Assembly (NCBI RefSeq): GCF_024362785.1
Contig: NZ_CP093301.1
Location: forward strand, 1,426,001 to 1,490,000
From: Evansella sp. LMS18
GTDB lineage: Bacteria > Bacillota > Bacilli > Bacillales > Salisediminibacteriaceae
DNA length: 64,000 bases
Reading direction: 5' to 3'
The translations under genes and the position numbers were made by a program. Below the pieces are notes generated by a model. The model worked only from the letters and a program-made list of their open reading frames with translations, had not been told where the DNA came from and did no database searches. Positions 52,300 through 61,858 of this stretch are shown here, in pieces. Numbering within the stretch: the stretch's first letter is position 1; each line of letters opens with the position of its first letter.

Positions 52300-52355
52300 G
52301 TGAAACATTCGGTGTGAAACAAGATTTTTCGGGCGGTGACAGGCACCACCCGAAA
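52300..52355 (+). repeat. REP-like element, copy 2, upstream of alkaline phosphatase
   Basis: GTGAAACATTCGGTGTGAAACA, a doubled GTGAAACA word, then AAGATTTTTCGGGCGGTG and a palindrome TTTCGGGCGGTG/CACCACCCGAAA around ACAGG. It ends 17 bp before the phosphatase start, in its leader. Confidence 0.85.
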
Positions 52356-52371
52356 GAGGGAGGATTAATTA

Positions 52372-53826
52372 ATGAAGCGTACACTCGGTTTTCTTATGGT
52401 TTTTGTTCTTGGGATGACAGCGTTTGGCTGCAACGGGGGTCAGGGAGCAGCAGAAAATGCCCAGAATGCGGAAACGGAAAACACCGGTCAGGAAGAGCAA
52501 GCGGCTGGGGACAATGCAGTCGACACCCCGAAGAACGTTATTGTCATGGTCGGTGATGGCATGGGACTGGGACAGATGGAGGTGGCCCGCCTTTTTGAAC
52601 ATGGGAAAGAAGGAGAGCTGTTTATGGAAACTCTCCCTCATGTTGCCCTCTCCAGAACCTATTCAGCTGACAATATGGTAACTGACTCCGCTGCAGCCGG
52701 GACGGCAATTGCTAATGGTGAAAAAACGAATAATGGAATGCTCGGCGTATCCCCCGATGGAGAAGAATTGACGAGCATTATCGATGTTTTTAAAGAACAA
52801 GGAAAAACGGTCGGCATTGTCTCCACAAATACTGTGACAGACGCCACTCCTGCAGGTTTTATCGCGAAGGTAGAAAGCCGCTCCGGGCAGGATGAAATTG
52901 CGAGGCAGCTTTTTGAAGGTAAGTACGACATCGCCTTAGGCGGAGGCGAAAGTTATTTTGAACCTGATGCCCAGGATGGAGATGATTTGCTGGTATCCTT
53001 TGAAGAAGAAGGGTATGAGATCGTTCGTACGAGGGACGAGTTAGAAAACTTTGAACCGGATGCCGAATCAAAGCTATTAGGGTTATTTCACCCCTCTTTT
53101 ATGAATTATGTAGGAGACCGGGAAGCTTACGACAGTGAAGAACCTACGCTGGTAGAAATGGCAGAAACGGCGATCGAAACAGCTTCAAAAAACGAGGATG
53201 GTTTTTTCCTAATGATTGAAGGCGCGAGAATTGACCACGTCTCTCATGCCGCTGATTTCGGCGGGATATGGCGAGAGACAATTGAATTTGATAATGCTGT
53301 GGAACATGCAGTGAACTGGGCAGAGGAAGATGGGGAAACACTAGTCGTTGTCCTTGCAGACCATGAAACGATGGGAATCGCGGCATCAGAGGAAATGGAC
53401 ATAGACGGACTGAAAGAGATTGGAGTTTCTCCGGAATATATGGCTTCACAATTGGAAATCGATGAGGAAACCAATAATTATACAGCAGATAGCATCCGTG
53501 ATGTATTTGAGGAATACGCCAATATGGATATATCTGATGAAGAAATCCAGCAATTCCTGGATAACGTTCTGGATGCAGAGGATCCCGAGGGCCGCCCTGT
53601 TCTGCTGCACATTGTCGGCTGGGAAATAGGGAGCATCATTGCAGACCATTACCGCGGAGCAGCAATGAACCGGCAAATCCGGGAAGAAAGCGATACTGGA
53701 GGCCATACTGCAAACATGGTGCCTGTTTTCTCCTATGGTGTCTCTGCCGAACAGTTCGAAGGTGTGCTGGATAACACAGAAATTCCAAGAATGATTGCAG
53801 AAATAAGTGGTTATGAGTTTGAATAA
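52372..53826 (+). CDS. Alkaline phosphatase, secreted lipoprotein
   Basis: 484 residues. Signal peptide with a Cys after TAFG (likely lipoprotein), an Asn/Glu/Gln linker, then the alkaline phosphatase core: metal-binding VIVMVGDGMGLGQM, phosphoserine S106 in TDSAAAGTA, IEGARIDHVSHAAD, VLADHETMG and GGHTA. It releases phosphate from monoesters outside the membrane. AGGGAGG lies 9 bases before the ATG. It lies between two REP-like elements in the same orientation, and acidic composition suits salt. Confidence 0.92.
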   Translation: MKRTLGFLMVFVLGMTAFGCNGGQGAAENAQNAETENTGQEEQAAGDNAVDTPKNVIVMVGDGMGLGQMEVARLFEHGKEGELFMETLPHVALSRTYSADNMVTDSAAAGTAIANGEKTNNGMLGVSPDGEELTSIIDVFKEQGKTVGIVSTNTVTDATPAGFIAKVESRSGQDEIARQLFEGKYDIALGGGESYFEPDAQDGDDLLVSFEEEGYEIVRTRDELENFEPDAESKLLGLFHPSFMNYVGDREAYDSEEPTLVEMAETAIETASKNEDGFFLMIEGARIDHVSHAADFGGIWRETIEFDNAVEHAVNWAEEDGETLVVVLADHETMGIAASEEMDIDGLKEIGVSPEYMASQLEIDEETNNYTADSIRDVFEEYANMDISDEEIQQFLDNVLDAEDPEGRPVLLHIVGWEIGSIIADHYRGAAMNRQIREESDTGGHTANMVPVFSYGVSAEQFEGVLDNTEIPRMIAEISGYEFE

Positions 53827-53884
53827 TTGCTGCCACCACCTGAATAAGCAATGACATAAAAATGATGCAAGCGTGAGAACCCTC

Positions 53885-53940
53885 GTGAAACATTCGGTGT
53901 GAAACAAGATTTTTCGGGTGGTGCCTGTCACCACCCGAAT
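53885..53940 (+). repeat. REP-like element, copy 3, downstream of alkaline phosphatase
   Basis: Identical to copy 2 over GTGAAACATTCGG...TTTTTCGGG except in the palindrome centre: TTCGGGTGGTG CCTGT CACCACCCGAA, a perfect 11-bp stem. Weaker similarity to copy 2 continues about 30 bp upstream (ATGACA..AAA.ATGA). Confidence 0.88.
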
Positions 53941-53984
53941 TAGTGCTTCTGCCCCGGCTGTACAGTTTATTCCTCTCCTCCCTT

Positions 53985-54434
53985 CTAATCCTCGTTGTGA
54001 AATTTTGCTATCTTTTTTAGAATTTCAGATGCCGCCTTCCGGTAAAACATTGGGTGCAGCCCAATTGTCATCTTCCGGTATTCCTCCTTTTTTGCTTCAT
54101 AGAGCGGGTTTGGCATTTCTCCCGATGGCTCAATCCCTGTGTAGCGCGGGTAACGAAAACCTTCCGTGTTTACAAGCACTTTGCCCCCAGTCTCATAATT
54201 CACAACACGGATACACCTCGCCTCGCCCCGCTCGTTATGCCCCCCATCTCCAGGCATACACCATCCCTGATGGGCAAGCAAGTCATCGGTGAAGTCCTTA
54301 AACCGCTTATTGTCCAGATGGACTTCTTTAGTAATGCAGCACTTCTCCATCCACTCCACATCTTCTGAGTTCCCTTCCTCGAAAAAAGGCAAATCCTCCA
54401 AATTTATTGCTTTATAAGCGAATAGCGTTTTCAT
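53985..54434 (-). CDS. Conserved-looking protein of unknown function (149 residues)
   Basis: Soluble, mixed alpha/beta. Aromatic and Gly/Pro-rich middle (HQGWCMPGDGG, VLVNTEGFRYPRYTGI) and a helical end. It has three cysteines (MEKCC, GWCMPG) and one in ARCIRV, but no known metal pattern. It recalls DUF6329-type proteins; I cannot confirm that. The start is ATG with AAGGGGG upstream. Confidence 0.55.
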   Translation of the reverse strand: MKTLFAYKAINLEDLPFFEEGNSEDVEWMEKCCITKEVHLDNKRFKDFTDDLLAHQGWCMPGDGGHNERGEARCIRVVNYETGGKVLVNTEGFRYPRYTGIEPSGEMPNPLYEAKKEEYRKMTIGLHPMFYRKAASEILKKIAKFHNED

Positions 54435-54751
54435 AATTAATTAACCCCCTTGGCTTTTTTGGCAGCTTATCTGCTGCTTTCACTTTATATGTACAAGATT
54501 TAAGGAAAAAAGTATGGGGAGAGGAAATTATTTTTATATCAAACAAAGGGATCTAATCAGTTGCTACTCCATAATGACCCTATTTACTCTCTGAAGCTGT
54601 TGTCCAGACTAACTTCAATACCTTAATATTAAGAAGAACTTGAAAATACTTAATTTCTTCTTTGCGTAAATAGTTCGTGAAAGAAGATGTCTTTAGTGGA
54701 ATTTTATGAATCAGGTAAATTGGTAAAGCTCGTTTCTTTCCATGCTGAATG

Positions 54752-54770
54752 TGTTATATTTATTATAACA
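54752..54770. promoter_or_regulatory. Palindromic operator candidate before the ArsR-type gene
   Basis: TGTTATA, five bases, TATAACA, 28 bp before the start codon. Its left part GTGTTATATTT is repeated exactly at 55817 before the sugar ABC operon. The rest of the 364-bp gap holds no gene. Confidence 0.6.
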
Positions 54771-54798
54771 ACAAAACATAGAATAAAAGGAGAGCAGA

Positions 54799-55722
54799 AT
54801 GAAGGACCTAAACCTGGATATTAATAATGCTCTGCAAGTTTGCAAAGCTATCGCAAACGAGCACCGTCTGAATATACTCCGCATCCTTAGTAAAGAACCG
54901 CATAACGTTAATGAGTTAGCCGAAAAGCTCGGCCTCCCCTTTTCAACGACAGCAGTAAATGTAAAGAAGCTTGAAGATGTAGGGTTAATCAGTACCCAGC
55001 TTGTTCCTGGACGTGGGACCCAAAAAGTAAATACGAAAAACATTGACCGAATTATTATAGATCTTTTTGAAGAAGATACTGAAATCGAAAAGAATACTAT
55101 AACTATCGAAATGCCAATAGGGGAATTTATAGATGTCAGTGTTGAACCCAGTTGCGGTCTGGTTGGTCTTAAGGATTACATTGGCATGCAGGATGATCCT
55201 CGTTCATTTTATGAAACAAACCGCCGGAAGGCAGAACTTCTGTACTTCAAGAATGGTTATGTGGAATACAGGTTCCCTAATCGCATTCCTTTTGGTTCCA
55301 CACCTTCAGAAATAGAGTTTTCTGCTGAAATTTGTTCTGAAGCCCCTTACCATAAAAATGACTGGCCGTCTGATATTACTTTGTGGGTTAACCAGCAAGA
55401 TATTGGAACCTGGACATCTCCAGGAGACTTTGGCGGTGAAAGAGGATTCCATACTCCAAAATGGTGGAGTGTTAACTTTACTCAGTTTGGTCTTCTGAAG
55501 AACTGGAAAATAAATGATGAAGGGACCTTCCTTGACGGAGTGAAACTATCCGACGTTAAGCTTAAAGAACTCAATATTATGGACAAACCGTTCATCTCCC
55601 TCCGGTTCGGTATAAAAGAAGATGCACTTAATGCCGGCGGCCTGAATATTTTTGGCCGTGAGTTCGGCAACTACCGCCAGGCAATCATTATGAACGTAAA
55701 ATACATTAATAAAAATGAATAA
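54799..55722 (+). CDS. ArsR-type winged-helix regulator with large C-terminal domain
   Basis: 307 residues. The N-terminal 85 form an ArsR/SmtB winged helix (ALQVCKAIANEHRLNILRIL, FSTTAVNVKKLEDVGLI). No metal-binding cysteines occur in the recognition helix. The C-terminal 210 residues are beta-rich (YVEYRFPNRIPFGSTPSEIE, ICSEAPYHKNDWPSDITLWV), like a ligand-binding sandwich, as in sugar-responsive ArsR relatives. It precedes a sugar ABC transporter and a GH2 glycosidase, its probable targets. AAAGGAG lies before the ATG. Confidence 0.85.
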   Translation: MKDLNLDINNALQVCKAIANEHRLNILRILSKEPHNVNELAEKLGLPFSTTAVNVKKLEDVGLISTQLVPGRGTQKVNTKNIDRIIIDLFEEDTEIEKNTITIEMPIGEFIDVSVEPSCGLVGLKDYIGMQDDPRSFYETNRRKAELLYFKNGYVEYRFPNRIPFGSTPSEIEFSAEICSEAPYHKNDWPSDITLWVNQQDIGTWTSPGDFGGERGFHTPKWWSVNFTQFGLLKNWKINDEGTFLDGVKLSDVKLKELNIMDKPFISLRFGIKEDALNAGGLNIFGREFGNYRQAIIMNVKYINKNE

Positions 55723-55733
55723 TAACGTTGAAA

Positions 55734-55763
55734 AGACCGCCTTATAAGGCGGTTTTCTTTTTT
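55734..55763 (+). terminator. Terminator of the ArsR-type gene
   Basis: ACCGCCTTA and TAAGGCGGT form a self-complementary stem followed by TTTCTTTTTT. Confidence 0.88.
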
Positions 55764-55805
55764 ATACAACTTTTTTATATTTTATTTTAAAAAAATATGT
55801 AATAA

Positions 55806-55827
55806 AACACTTTTTTGTGTTATATTT
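55806..55827. promoter_or_regulatory. Operator candidate before the sugar ABC operon
   Basis: AACAC and GTGTT flank six T; GTGTTATATTT (55817-55827) is identical to part of the site before the ArsR-type gene. Confidence 0.5.
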
Positions 55828-55857
55828 TGTTTATTAAAACATTAGGGGGGTTCTTCC

Positions 55858-57141
55858 TTGAAAAAAATGAGAAGGCTTACATTAGCTCTGGGTCTACCTT
55901 TATTACTCTTAGGTGCATGTTCTTCCGATGATAATAACCAAAGTGAAGCAACTGGTTCAGACAGCAGCAGTGGCGACAAAATCGAGTTAAGTTACTGGGT
56001 TCCTTTCAGCGGTTCCGACGGTGAATTTATGGAGGAAATGGTGAGGGAGTTTAACCAATCCCAGGACGATATTGAAGTGGAATTTATGAATAATAACTGG
56101 GATGACTTCTATCCGAAGCTGCGTACAGCACTTGTTTCCAACTCGGCTCCTGACATTGCTGTGTCCCACGTATCCAACCTTGCTGAACTGATTCCTACCG
56201 GAGCAGTTGAGCCATTGGACGAACTGGCTGAAGAAGCAGGTCTTGACTGGTCAACGTATTCGGAAAACCAGGTGGACGCAACTCTGGTTGACGGTTCTCA
56301 CTACGCCGTGCCGCTTGATACACATGCAGTTATTATGTATTACAACAAAGAGCTTTTAGACGACGCAGGCCTGTTGAATGATGATGGCTCAATAATGATG
56401 GAAGAGGGCGCAGAAGGCTTTACCAATATGCTTAGAATCCTGCAGGATGAATTACCTTCAGACATCACACCAATGGTAATTGGAAGCAATAATATTTTCA
56501 CATTCTGGATCTGGCATGCTCTTGTGAGCCAGCAAGGACTGGAGTACCTTGATGGAGATCAGGTGAATATTGACTCACCTGAGAGCGTGACTGCAATGAA
56601 CATCATGAGCCAATGGCTGGAAGAAGATTTAATGCCTGCTGATGTAGGAGACAACAGTTATGATATTTTCAAAACTGGCCAGGCAGCCGTTACATTCACA
56701 GGGGTATGGGCTACAGGTAACTTTGAAACAGAAGAATCTTTAGATTTCGAAGCTGTTCCGTTTCCACAGCTGTATGATGAACCTGCTGCATGGGGGAATT
56801 CACATACATTGATTGTACCTGCACAGGCTGATCGCGAGAAACAAGTCGCTGCTGTCCAGTTCGCTGACTGGCTTGCAGAAAACAGTGTTAAATGGGCTGA
56901 AGCAGGACACGTTCCACCAAAGCCTTCTGTCATTGAATCCGCAGAGTATCAGGAACTCCCTTACCGCCCAGAATATGCTTCAGTTATGGACGATGTAAAA
57001 TATGTTCCTGCTTCTGATCAGCAAAGTGCTATTACTGATGCGATCCTTGAGTCACTTGTAAAAATAAATTATGGACAAGTCTCAGTAGAAGATGGCATTA
57101 AGGAAGCACATGATAAAGTCGAAGCATTAACAGGAAACTAA
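55858..57141 (+). CDS. Sugar ABC transporter substrate-binding lipoprotein
   Basis: 427 residues of solute-binding family 1. Lipobox LGAC, an acidic Ser/Asp linker, then ELSYWVPFSGSDGEFMEEMV, DIAVSHVSNLAEL, MYYNKELLDDAGL and FKTGQAAVTFTGVWATGNF. It presents an oligosaccharide or glycoside to the two permeases that follow. The start is TTG with GGGGGG 7 bases upstream. No ATPase gene is present here, so a shared MsmX-type ATPase is expected. Confidence 0.92.
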   Translation: MKKMRRLTLALGLPLLLLGACSSDDNNQSEATGSDSSSGDKIELSYWVPFSGSDGEFMEEMVREFNQSQDDIEVEFMNNNWDDFYPKLRTALVSNSAPDIAVSHVSNLAELIPTGAVEPLDELAEEAGLDWSTYSENQVDATLVDGSHYAVPLDTHAVIMYYNKELLDDAGLLNDDGSIMMEEGAEGFTNMLRILQDELPSDITPMVIGSNNIFTFWIWHALVSQQGLEYLDGDQVNIDSPESVTAMNIMSQWLEEDLMPADVGDNSYDIFKTGQAAVTFTGVWATGNFETEESLDFEAVPFPQLYDEPAAWGNSHTLIVPAQADREKQVAAVQFADWLAENSVKWAEAGHVPPKPSVIESAEYQELPYRPEYASVMDDVKYVPASDQQSAITDAILESLVKINYGQVSVEDGIKEAHDKVEALTGN

Positions 57142-57161
57142 AGAAACCGGGCATTTAACAG

Positions 57162-57198
57162 AGGATGTGAAGTAAACTTATCTTTCACTTCACATCCT
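57162..57198 (+). other. Intercistronic hairpin after the binding-protein gene
   Basis: AGGATGTGAAGT and ACTTCACATCCT form a perfect 12-bp stem around 13 bases, with no T-run. It is well placed to raise binding-protein mRNA relative to the permeases by partial termination or 3' end protection. Confidence 0.75.
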
Positions 57199-57219
57199 GC
57201 TTTATAAGGGGTGCTTCAA

Positions 57220-58137
57220 TTGACTGATAAAACAAACGAGCAAATCATCAGTGTTTCAGCATACAAACGGAAAGAAACTATCCGCAATTACGCCACTGCA
57301 GCCTTATTTTTGGCACCGTTTATGGTGCTGTACATCTGGTTCTGGATCTATCCGATAATACAAGGGTTTATTACCAGTTTGACAACAGGCTCATATGGTG
57401 TGGAACAAAACTTCGTCGGGCTCAGCAACTATGCATACATGCTTACTGACAATAAATTCTGGGTCTCCTTCGGCAACACGCTTTATTTTATATTAATTTC
57501 AACCCCAACAATTGTAGTGCTGGGTCTAATAATGGCTTTAATTGTTAATTCAAAACTAAAAGGAACAACTATTCTGCGTAGTGCCTTTTTTATGCCTTAC
57601 ATGCTCTCCATCTCTGTAGTAGGAAGCATCTGGGTATTCATTTTACAGTCCCGTACAGGGCTGCTCGCCGAAACATTTCAGCTATTCGGCTACACAATGG
57701 AAATTTCATGGTTTGGAAGCTGGGGGATGGGCTGGCTCTCAATCCTGATTGCTACACTCTGGTGGACTGTAGGGTTTAACATGATTCTGTTCCTTGCCGG
57801 ATTGCAGGAAATACCTGAAGAAATATATGAAGCTGCTGATATTGACGGAGCATCAAGCTGGGAAAAATTCCGCTACATTACTTTTCCATCTTTACGCGGT
57901 GTAACTGCCCTTGTAATTCTGCTTCAGACAATCGCTTCTTTTAAACTATTCGGGCAAACATTTTTGATTACAAATGGCGGTCCTGGCATTTCGACCACGC
58001 CGCTGGTTCATTATATTTATCAAGTTGCTTTCAGGCAATGGGATATGGGGTATGCCTCCGCAATTTCCTTTGTATTGTTCCTGGTAATCTCATTAATTGC
58101 CTTTATACAGTACAAAGTTTTGATGAAAAAAGACTGA
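57220..58137 (+). CDS. Sugar ABC transporter permease, MalF/UgpA type
   Basis: 305 residues, six membrane segments, with FLAPFMVLYIWFWIYPIIQG at the start and the EAA loop EEIYEAADIDGASSWEKFRY. The start is TTG at 57220 with AAGGGG 9 bases upstream; a GTG three codons earlier overlaps the ribosome site. Confidence 0.92.
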   Translation: MTDKTNEQIISVSAYKRKETIRNYATAALFLAPFMVLYIWFWIYPIIQGFITSLTTGSYGVEQNFVGLSNYAYMLTDNKFWVSFGNTLYFILISTPTIVVLGLIMALIVNSKLKGTTILRSAFFMPYMLSISVVGSIWVFILQSRTGLLAETFQLFGYTMEISWFGSWGMGWLSILIATLWWTVGFNMILFLAGLQEIPEEIYEAADIDGASSWEKFRYITFPSLRGVTALVILLQTIASFKLFGQTFLITNGGPGISTTPLVHYIYQVAFRQWDMGYASAISFVLFLVISLIAFIQYKVLMKKD

Positions 58138-58160
58138 CTTAGTAATGGAGGTAACTGCAC

Positions 58161-58997
58161 ATGCTTAAAAGAACAATATTATCGAAAAAGTTCTGGATGT
58201 ACTTTTTCGCATATTTACTCGCTGCCATAATGGTGTTCCCTTTATTATGGATGCTTATATCCTCATTTAAGCCTCCTGGTTCAACTGTAACAGTGCTGAA
58301 TCAACTGTTATCGGCTCCATTTTCCCTTGAGAGTTACCAGGCAGTACTTCGGCCTGACGGTACGGCAATGATGTGGCGCTGGACTTTCAACAGTGTACTC
58401 GTAGGTGTAGTTCAAACTGTAGTAACCGTCCTGTTCAGTTCCTGGGCAGCCTTTGCAGTATCAAGAATTCCATTCAAAGGGAAAGGGTTCATTTTCGTCT
58501 TCACCTTTATCGGGCTTATGGTTCCTATGGAATCTATAGTCGTACCGCTCTTTAATATGATTGTTGATCTTAACTGGGTTAACACATACCATGCATTAAT
58601 ATGGCCGGGAATGATGCTTCCGCTGGCATTCTTAATTCTGAAGCAATTTATTGACCAGTTACCAAATGAATTACTTGAAGCTGCAAAAATTGATGGAGCA
58701 GGCTTTTTCACCATGTGGGCTAAAATAATTCTCCCATTATCAAAAAGCTCCATGGCAGCGGTTAGTATTTTCATATTCATTCAGTCCTGGAATAATTTAC
58801 TTTGGCCGCTCCTGGTAGCTCAGGAAAGAAGCATGATGACACTCCCAGTGGGTATACCCACCTTCCAAAGTAACTTTGCTACAGATTTAGCTATTCCAAT
58901 GGCATCCAATGTGGTTGCCAGTATTCCAGCTTTAATTGTGTTCTTACTGTTCCAAAAACATATTATACGAGGAATTGCCCTATCGGGAATAAAGTGA
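58161..58997 (+). CDS. Sugar ABC transporter permease, MalG/UgpE type
   Basis: 278 residues, six membrane segments, with MVFPLLWMLISSFKPPG and the EAA loop ELLEAAKIDGAGFFTMWAKI. The ATG has TGGAGG upstream. It pairs with the preceding permease. Confidence 0.93.
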   Translation: MLKRTILSKKFWMYFFAYLLAAIMVFPLLWMLISSFKPPGSTVTVLNQLLSAPFSLESYQAVLRPDGTAMMWRWTFNSVLVGVVQTVVTVLFSSWAAFAVSRIPFKGKGFIFVFTFIGLMVPMESIVVPLFNMIVDLNWVNTYHALIWPGMMLPLAFLILKQFIDQLPNELLEAAKIDGAGFFTMWAKIILPLSKSSMAAVSIFIFIQSWNNLLWPLLVAQERSMMTLPVGIPTFQSNFATDLAIPMASNVVASIPALIVFLLFQKHIIRGIALSGIK

Positions 58998-59010
58998 TGG
59001 AGGATATGTC

Positions 59011-61755
59011 ATGAGAAAAAAACACAGCTTAGACGGCGCCTGGCAGTTTCAGGTTGATGCATCAGAAAAGGGACAAAAAGATAAATGGTTTATGAACGGA
59101 CTGCCAGACAGCACAGCCATAATGGTCCCCCATATTTGGCAGACCGACGAAAAGTATGTCACCTATTCAGGTGCTGCATGGTACGAAAAAGAACTGAATA
59201 TTGGCGTGAAACAGGATGATATACAGTACTGGCTTCACTTTGATGCGGTGGATTACGAAGCGTCTGTATGGCTAAACGGGCAATATCTCGGCAGACACGA
59301 AGGTGGGTTTACACCTTTCTCCTATAATGTGACCGCTGTACTTAAAAGCAACATAAACAAAGTAACTGTAAGGGTTTATGACCCGAATGACAATGCGGAA
59401 ATTCCAATTGGAAAACAAGGAAGCTGGTACACGAGGGTGAGCGGTATCTGGCAGTCTGTCTATATAGAAGAACGCCGTGAGCAGTTCATTGAATCCGCTC
59501 TTGTGACACCAATAATTAAAGAAAACGCTGTTTCTGTCAAAACAGAGACCCATGGCGTGACTGAAGACGCTGAACTTACCTTCCTTATCAGCGAGCACTT
59601 AAACAAAGAGCTTATCTTCAAAGAAGAAACACAGATAATTAAAGAGCAGCAGTCGAACATTCAGCTGTCATGGAAGGACATAAACCTTTGGTCACCCGAC
59701 AGCCCTTATTTATACGATCTCACTATTATTTTGAAAAAAGACGGGGAAGTGCTTGATGAGTACGAAGTAACCTTTGGCATGAGAGAAGTTACTTACCGTG
59801 ACGGCATGGTCTATTTAAACGGGGAGCCTCTTTATATTCGCGGTGCTCTTGACCAGTCATTTTATCCTGATACGGTTTACAATCCCCCTTCTGAAGAGTG
59901 GATTATTGATGAAATTAATAAAGCAAAACATATGGGTTTCAATATGCTCCGTAAGCATATCAAAATCGAAGTCCCTGAATACCTGTACTGGGCTGACAGG
60001 CTCGGAATGTTAATCTGGGAAGAACCACCGAACATTGTTAAGTGGTCTAAACAAGCCAACAATCGTTTCAGGAATGAATTAATGGAGATGATTAAGCGGG
60101 ACTACAACCACCCGTCTATCATTTTCTGGTCTATTTATAATGAAGAATGGGGTCTTGAATGGGATTTAGCTAATGACAAAGAGAAGCAATTATATGTGGA
60201 AGCTCTTTATAACGAAGTTACCACCCTAGACCCTATTCGCCTTGTCTGCGACAACTCTGGTTGGACGCATGTAAAAACAGATATCAACGATCATCATCGC
60301 TACTTCACTTTACCAGAGCAGTTGAACGAATGGCGCGAGGATATAAAGGATTATATGATCGGAAACCCTGCAAAGAATTACGTAGGAGAGAATTTTTCAA
60401 GACAAGAACCTATAATTGTGTCTGAGTTCGGAGTATGGGGACTGCCTGATCCTCAGGAAATGACTAATTATTATGGCCACCAGCCCAGATGGTACGAAAA
60501 TCTTGGTGATGAAACCCATAAAGAGGACTTTAAGCGCCCATTGACATTAATGGAGAACTTTAAAAAATATCAGCTGAATAAAGTTTTCAAAGATTATAAA
60601 GAACTGTCCTTACATTCACAAAGGCGACAGTTCCGTGCAAACCAGGCACTCATCGAAGAAATGCGGAAGGAGCCTGGATTAAATGGCTATATCGTAACTG
60701 AATTTACAGATATTGAATGGGAGACAAACGGCTGGATGACCTACTCAAGGAAAATAAAAGCTCCTTTTAACAATGCTGCAAGGTTTAACGGATCCCTTAT
60801 CGTAATGGCCGATTTGGTAAAAAGGAATTACTGGGCTGACGAGACTGCAACTGTTGATTTAATCATTTCAAACAATGACCAAAAAGCACTGAAGGGTGTT
60901 TTATCGTGGGAACTTACAAACCTCGGAATAAAAGGGGAGATTTCAATAAAGGGAGGAAATAAGCTTCATACAAAACTACCTGGTGCCATTGAGCTAAAAT
61001 TCCCTGAAGTAAATTCCCCCCTGCAGGAGGAATTACTGTTAACATTATCCCTTGAAACAGGAGATATTGCAGAAAATACTATTGAATTGACTGTATCCCC
61101 TCTTCTGGAGCAATCTAAAACAGAGAAAACAATTTTTACAGCAGAGCTTCCTGTTTCGTTCCAGGAACACCTTCGTTCACACGGGTACACGCTCACTGAC
61201 AAATTAGAAAAGGCAGACTTAGCAATATGTTCTGTACTCACACCTCGTTTACAAGAGGCGTATGAAAATGGAAAAAATGTTATTTTCCTTGCTGAAGACG
61301 GGGACAATATACCAGAAAAAGGGTTATATACGTTCCGTCAATTAGACTTAGGAGAAAGCTGGAACAGGACTTCATCTTTTAACTACGTGAATGTGGACCA
61401 CTTCAAAGGCTTGCCGCTTCAAAAAGAAATGGGCTGGGAATTCGAAGGAATTTACCCGGACTATGTACTTCCTCTCACTAATTATGAAAAAGTCGGAGGA
61501 ACGGTCGGGAGAATAGTCTACATGTTCGGTAATGATTCAATTATTAACACATCTGATATTATTTCAGGCTATTTCCAGGGCTGGGCAGGACAAGTTGGCG
61601 CTTCCCTGATCCGAAAATATAACAGCAGCAGTACTTTCACGTTAACTACATGGAAGCTTATCAATAATTACGGAGAACACCCAGTTGCAACTGCCATCAT
61701 TAATCATCTGATTGAACAGGTGCAGCCAGCAGCAGCGGAATTGCAGCGAAACTAA
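59011..61755 (+). CDS. Glycoside hydrolase family 2 enzyme, cytoplasmic
   Basis: 914 residues. Sugar-binding domain (SLDGAWQFQVDA, GAAWYEKELNI, WLNGQYLGRHEGGFTPFSYN), immunoglobulin-like domain (INLWSPDSPYLYDL), then the TIM barrel with acid/base E378 (FWSIYNEEWG) and nucleophile E472 (VSEFGVWG). About 300 further residues form beta and other accessory domains. There is no signal peptide, so it acts on substrate brought in by the ABC transporter encoded before it. Beta-galactosidase, glucuronidase or another exo-activity cannot be told apart from sequence alone. Confidence 0.9.
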   Translation: MRKKHSLDGAWQFQVDASEKGQKDKWFMNGLPDSTAIMVPHIWQTDEKYVTYSGAAWYEKELNIGVKQDDIQYWLHFDAVDYEASVWLNGQYLGRHEGGFTPFSYNVTAVLKSNINKVTVRVYDPNDNAEIPIGKQGSWYTRVSGIWQSVYIEERREQFIESALVTPIIKENAVSVKTETHGVTEDAELTFLISEHLNKELIFKEETQIIKEQQSNIQLSWKDINLWSPDSPYLYDLTIILKKDGEVLDEYEVTFGMREVTYRDGMVYLNGEPLYIRGALDQSFYPDTVYNPPSEEWIIDEINKAKHMGFNMLRKHIKIEVPEYLYWADRLGMLIWEEPPNIVKWSKQANNRFRNELMEMIKRDYNHPSIIFWSIYNEEWGLEWDLANDKEKQLYVEALYNEVTTLDPIRLVCDNSGWTHVKTDINDHHRYFTLPEQLNEWREDIKDYMIGNPAKNYVGENFSRQEPIIVSEFGVWGLPDPQEMTNYYGHQPRWYENLGDETHKEDFKRPLTLMENFKKYQLNKVFKDYKELSLHSQRRQFRANQALIEEMRKEPGLNGYIVTEFTDIEWETNGWMTYSRKIKAPFNNAARFNGSLIVMADLVKRNYWADETATVDLIISNNDQKALKGVLSWELTNLGIKGEISIKGGNKLHTKLPGAIELKFPEVNSPLQEELLLTLSLETGDIAENTIELTVSPLLEQSKTEKTIFTAELPVSFQEHLRSHGYTLTDKLEKADLAICSVLTPRLQEAYENGKNVIFLAEDGDNIPEKGLYTFRQLDLGESWNRTSSFNYVNVDHFKGLPLQKEMGWEFEGIYPDYVLPLTNYEKVGGTVGRIVYMFGNDSIINTSDIISGYFQGWAGQVGASLIRKYNSSSTFTLTTWKLINNYGEHPVATAIINHLIEQVQPAAAELQRN

Positions 61756-61765
61756 CAAACTAACA

Positions 61766-61797
61766 AAAAAAGAGCACAGCATCCTGTGTTCTTTTTT
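61766..61797 (+). terminator. Terminator of the GH2 operon
   Basis: AAGAGCACAG and CTGTGTTCTT pair with one G-T around CATC, followed by T's. Confidence 0.88.
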
Positions 61798-61810
61798 CAC
61801 TTTTATTAAA

Positions 61811-61858
61811 GGCCAGCCTTCCTCTGCGTAACGCAGCGGAAGGCTGCCTTTTTATTTT
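61811..61858 (+). terminator. Second strong hairpin after the GH2 operon
   Basis: GGCCAGCCTTCCTCTGCGT pairs with ACGCAGCGGAAGGCTGCC with two mismatches and runs into TTTTTATTTT. No CDS lies between the two terminators. Confidence 0.85.
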
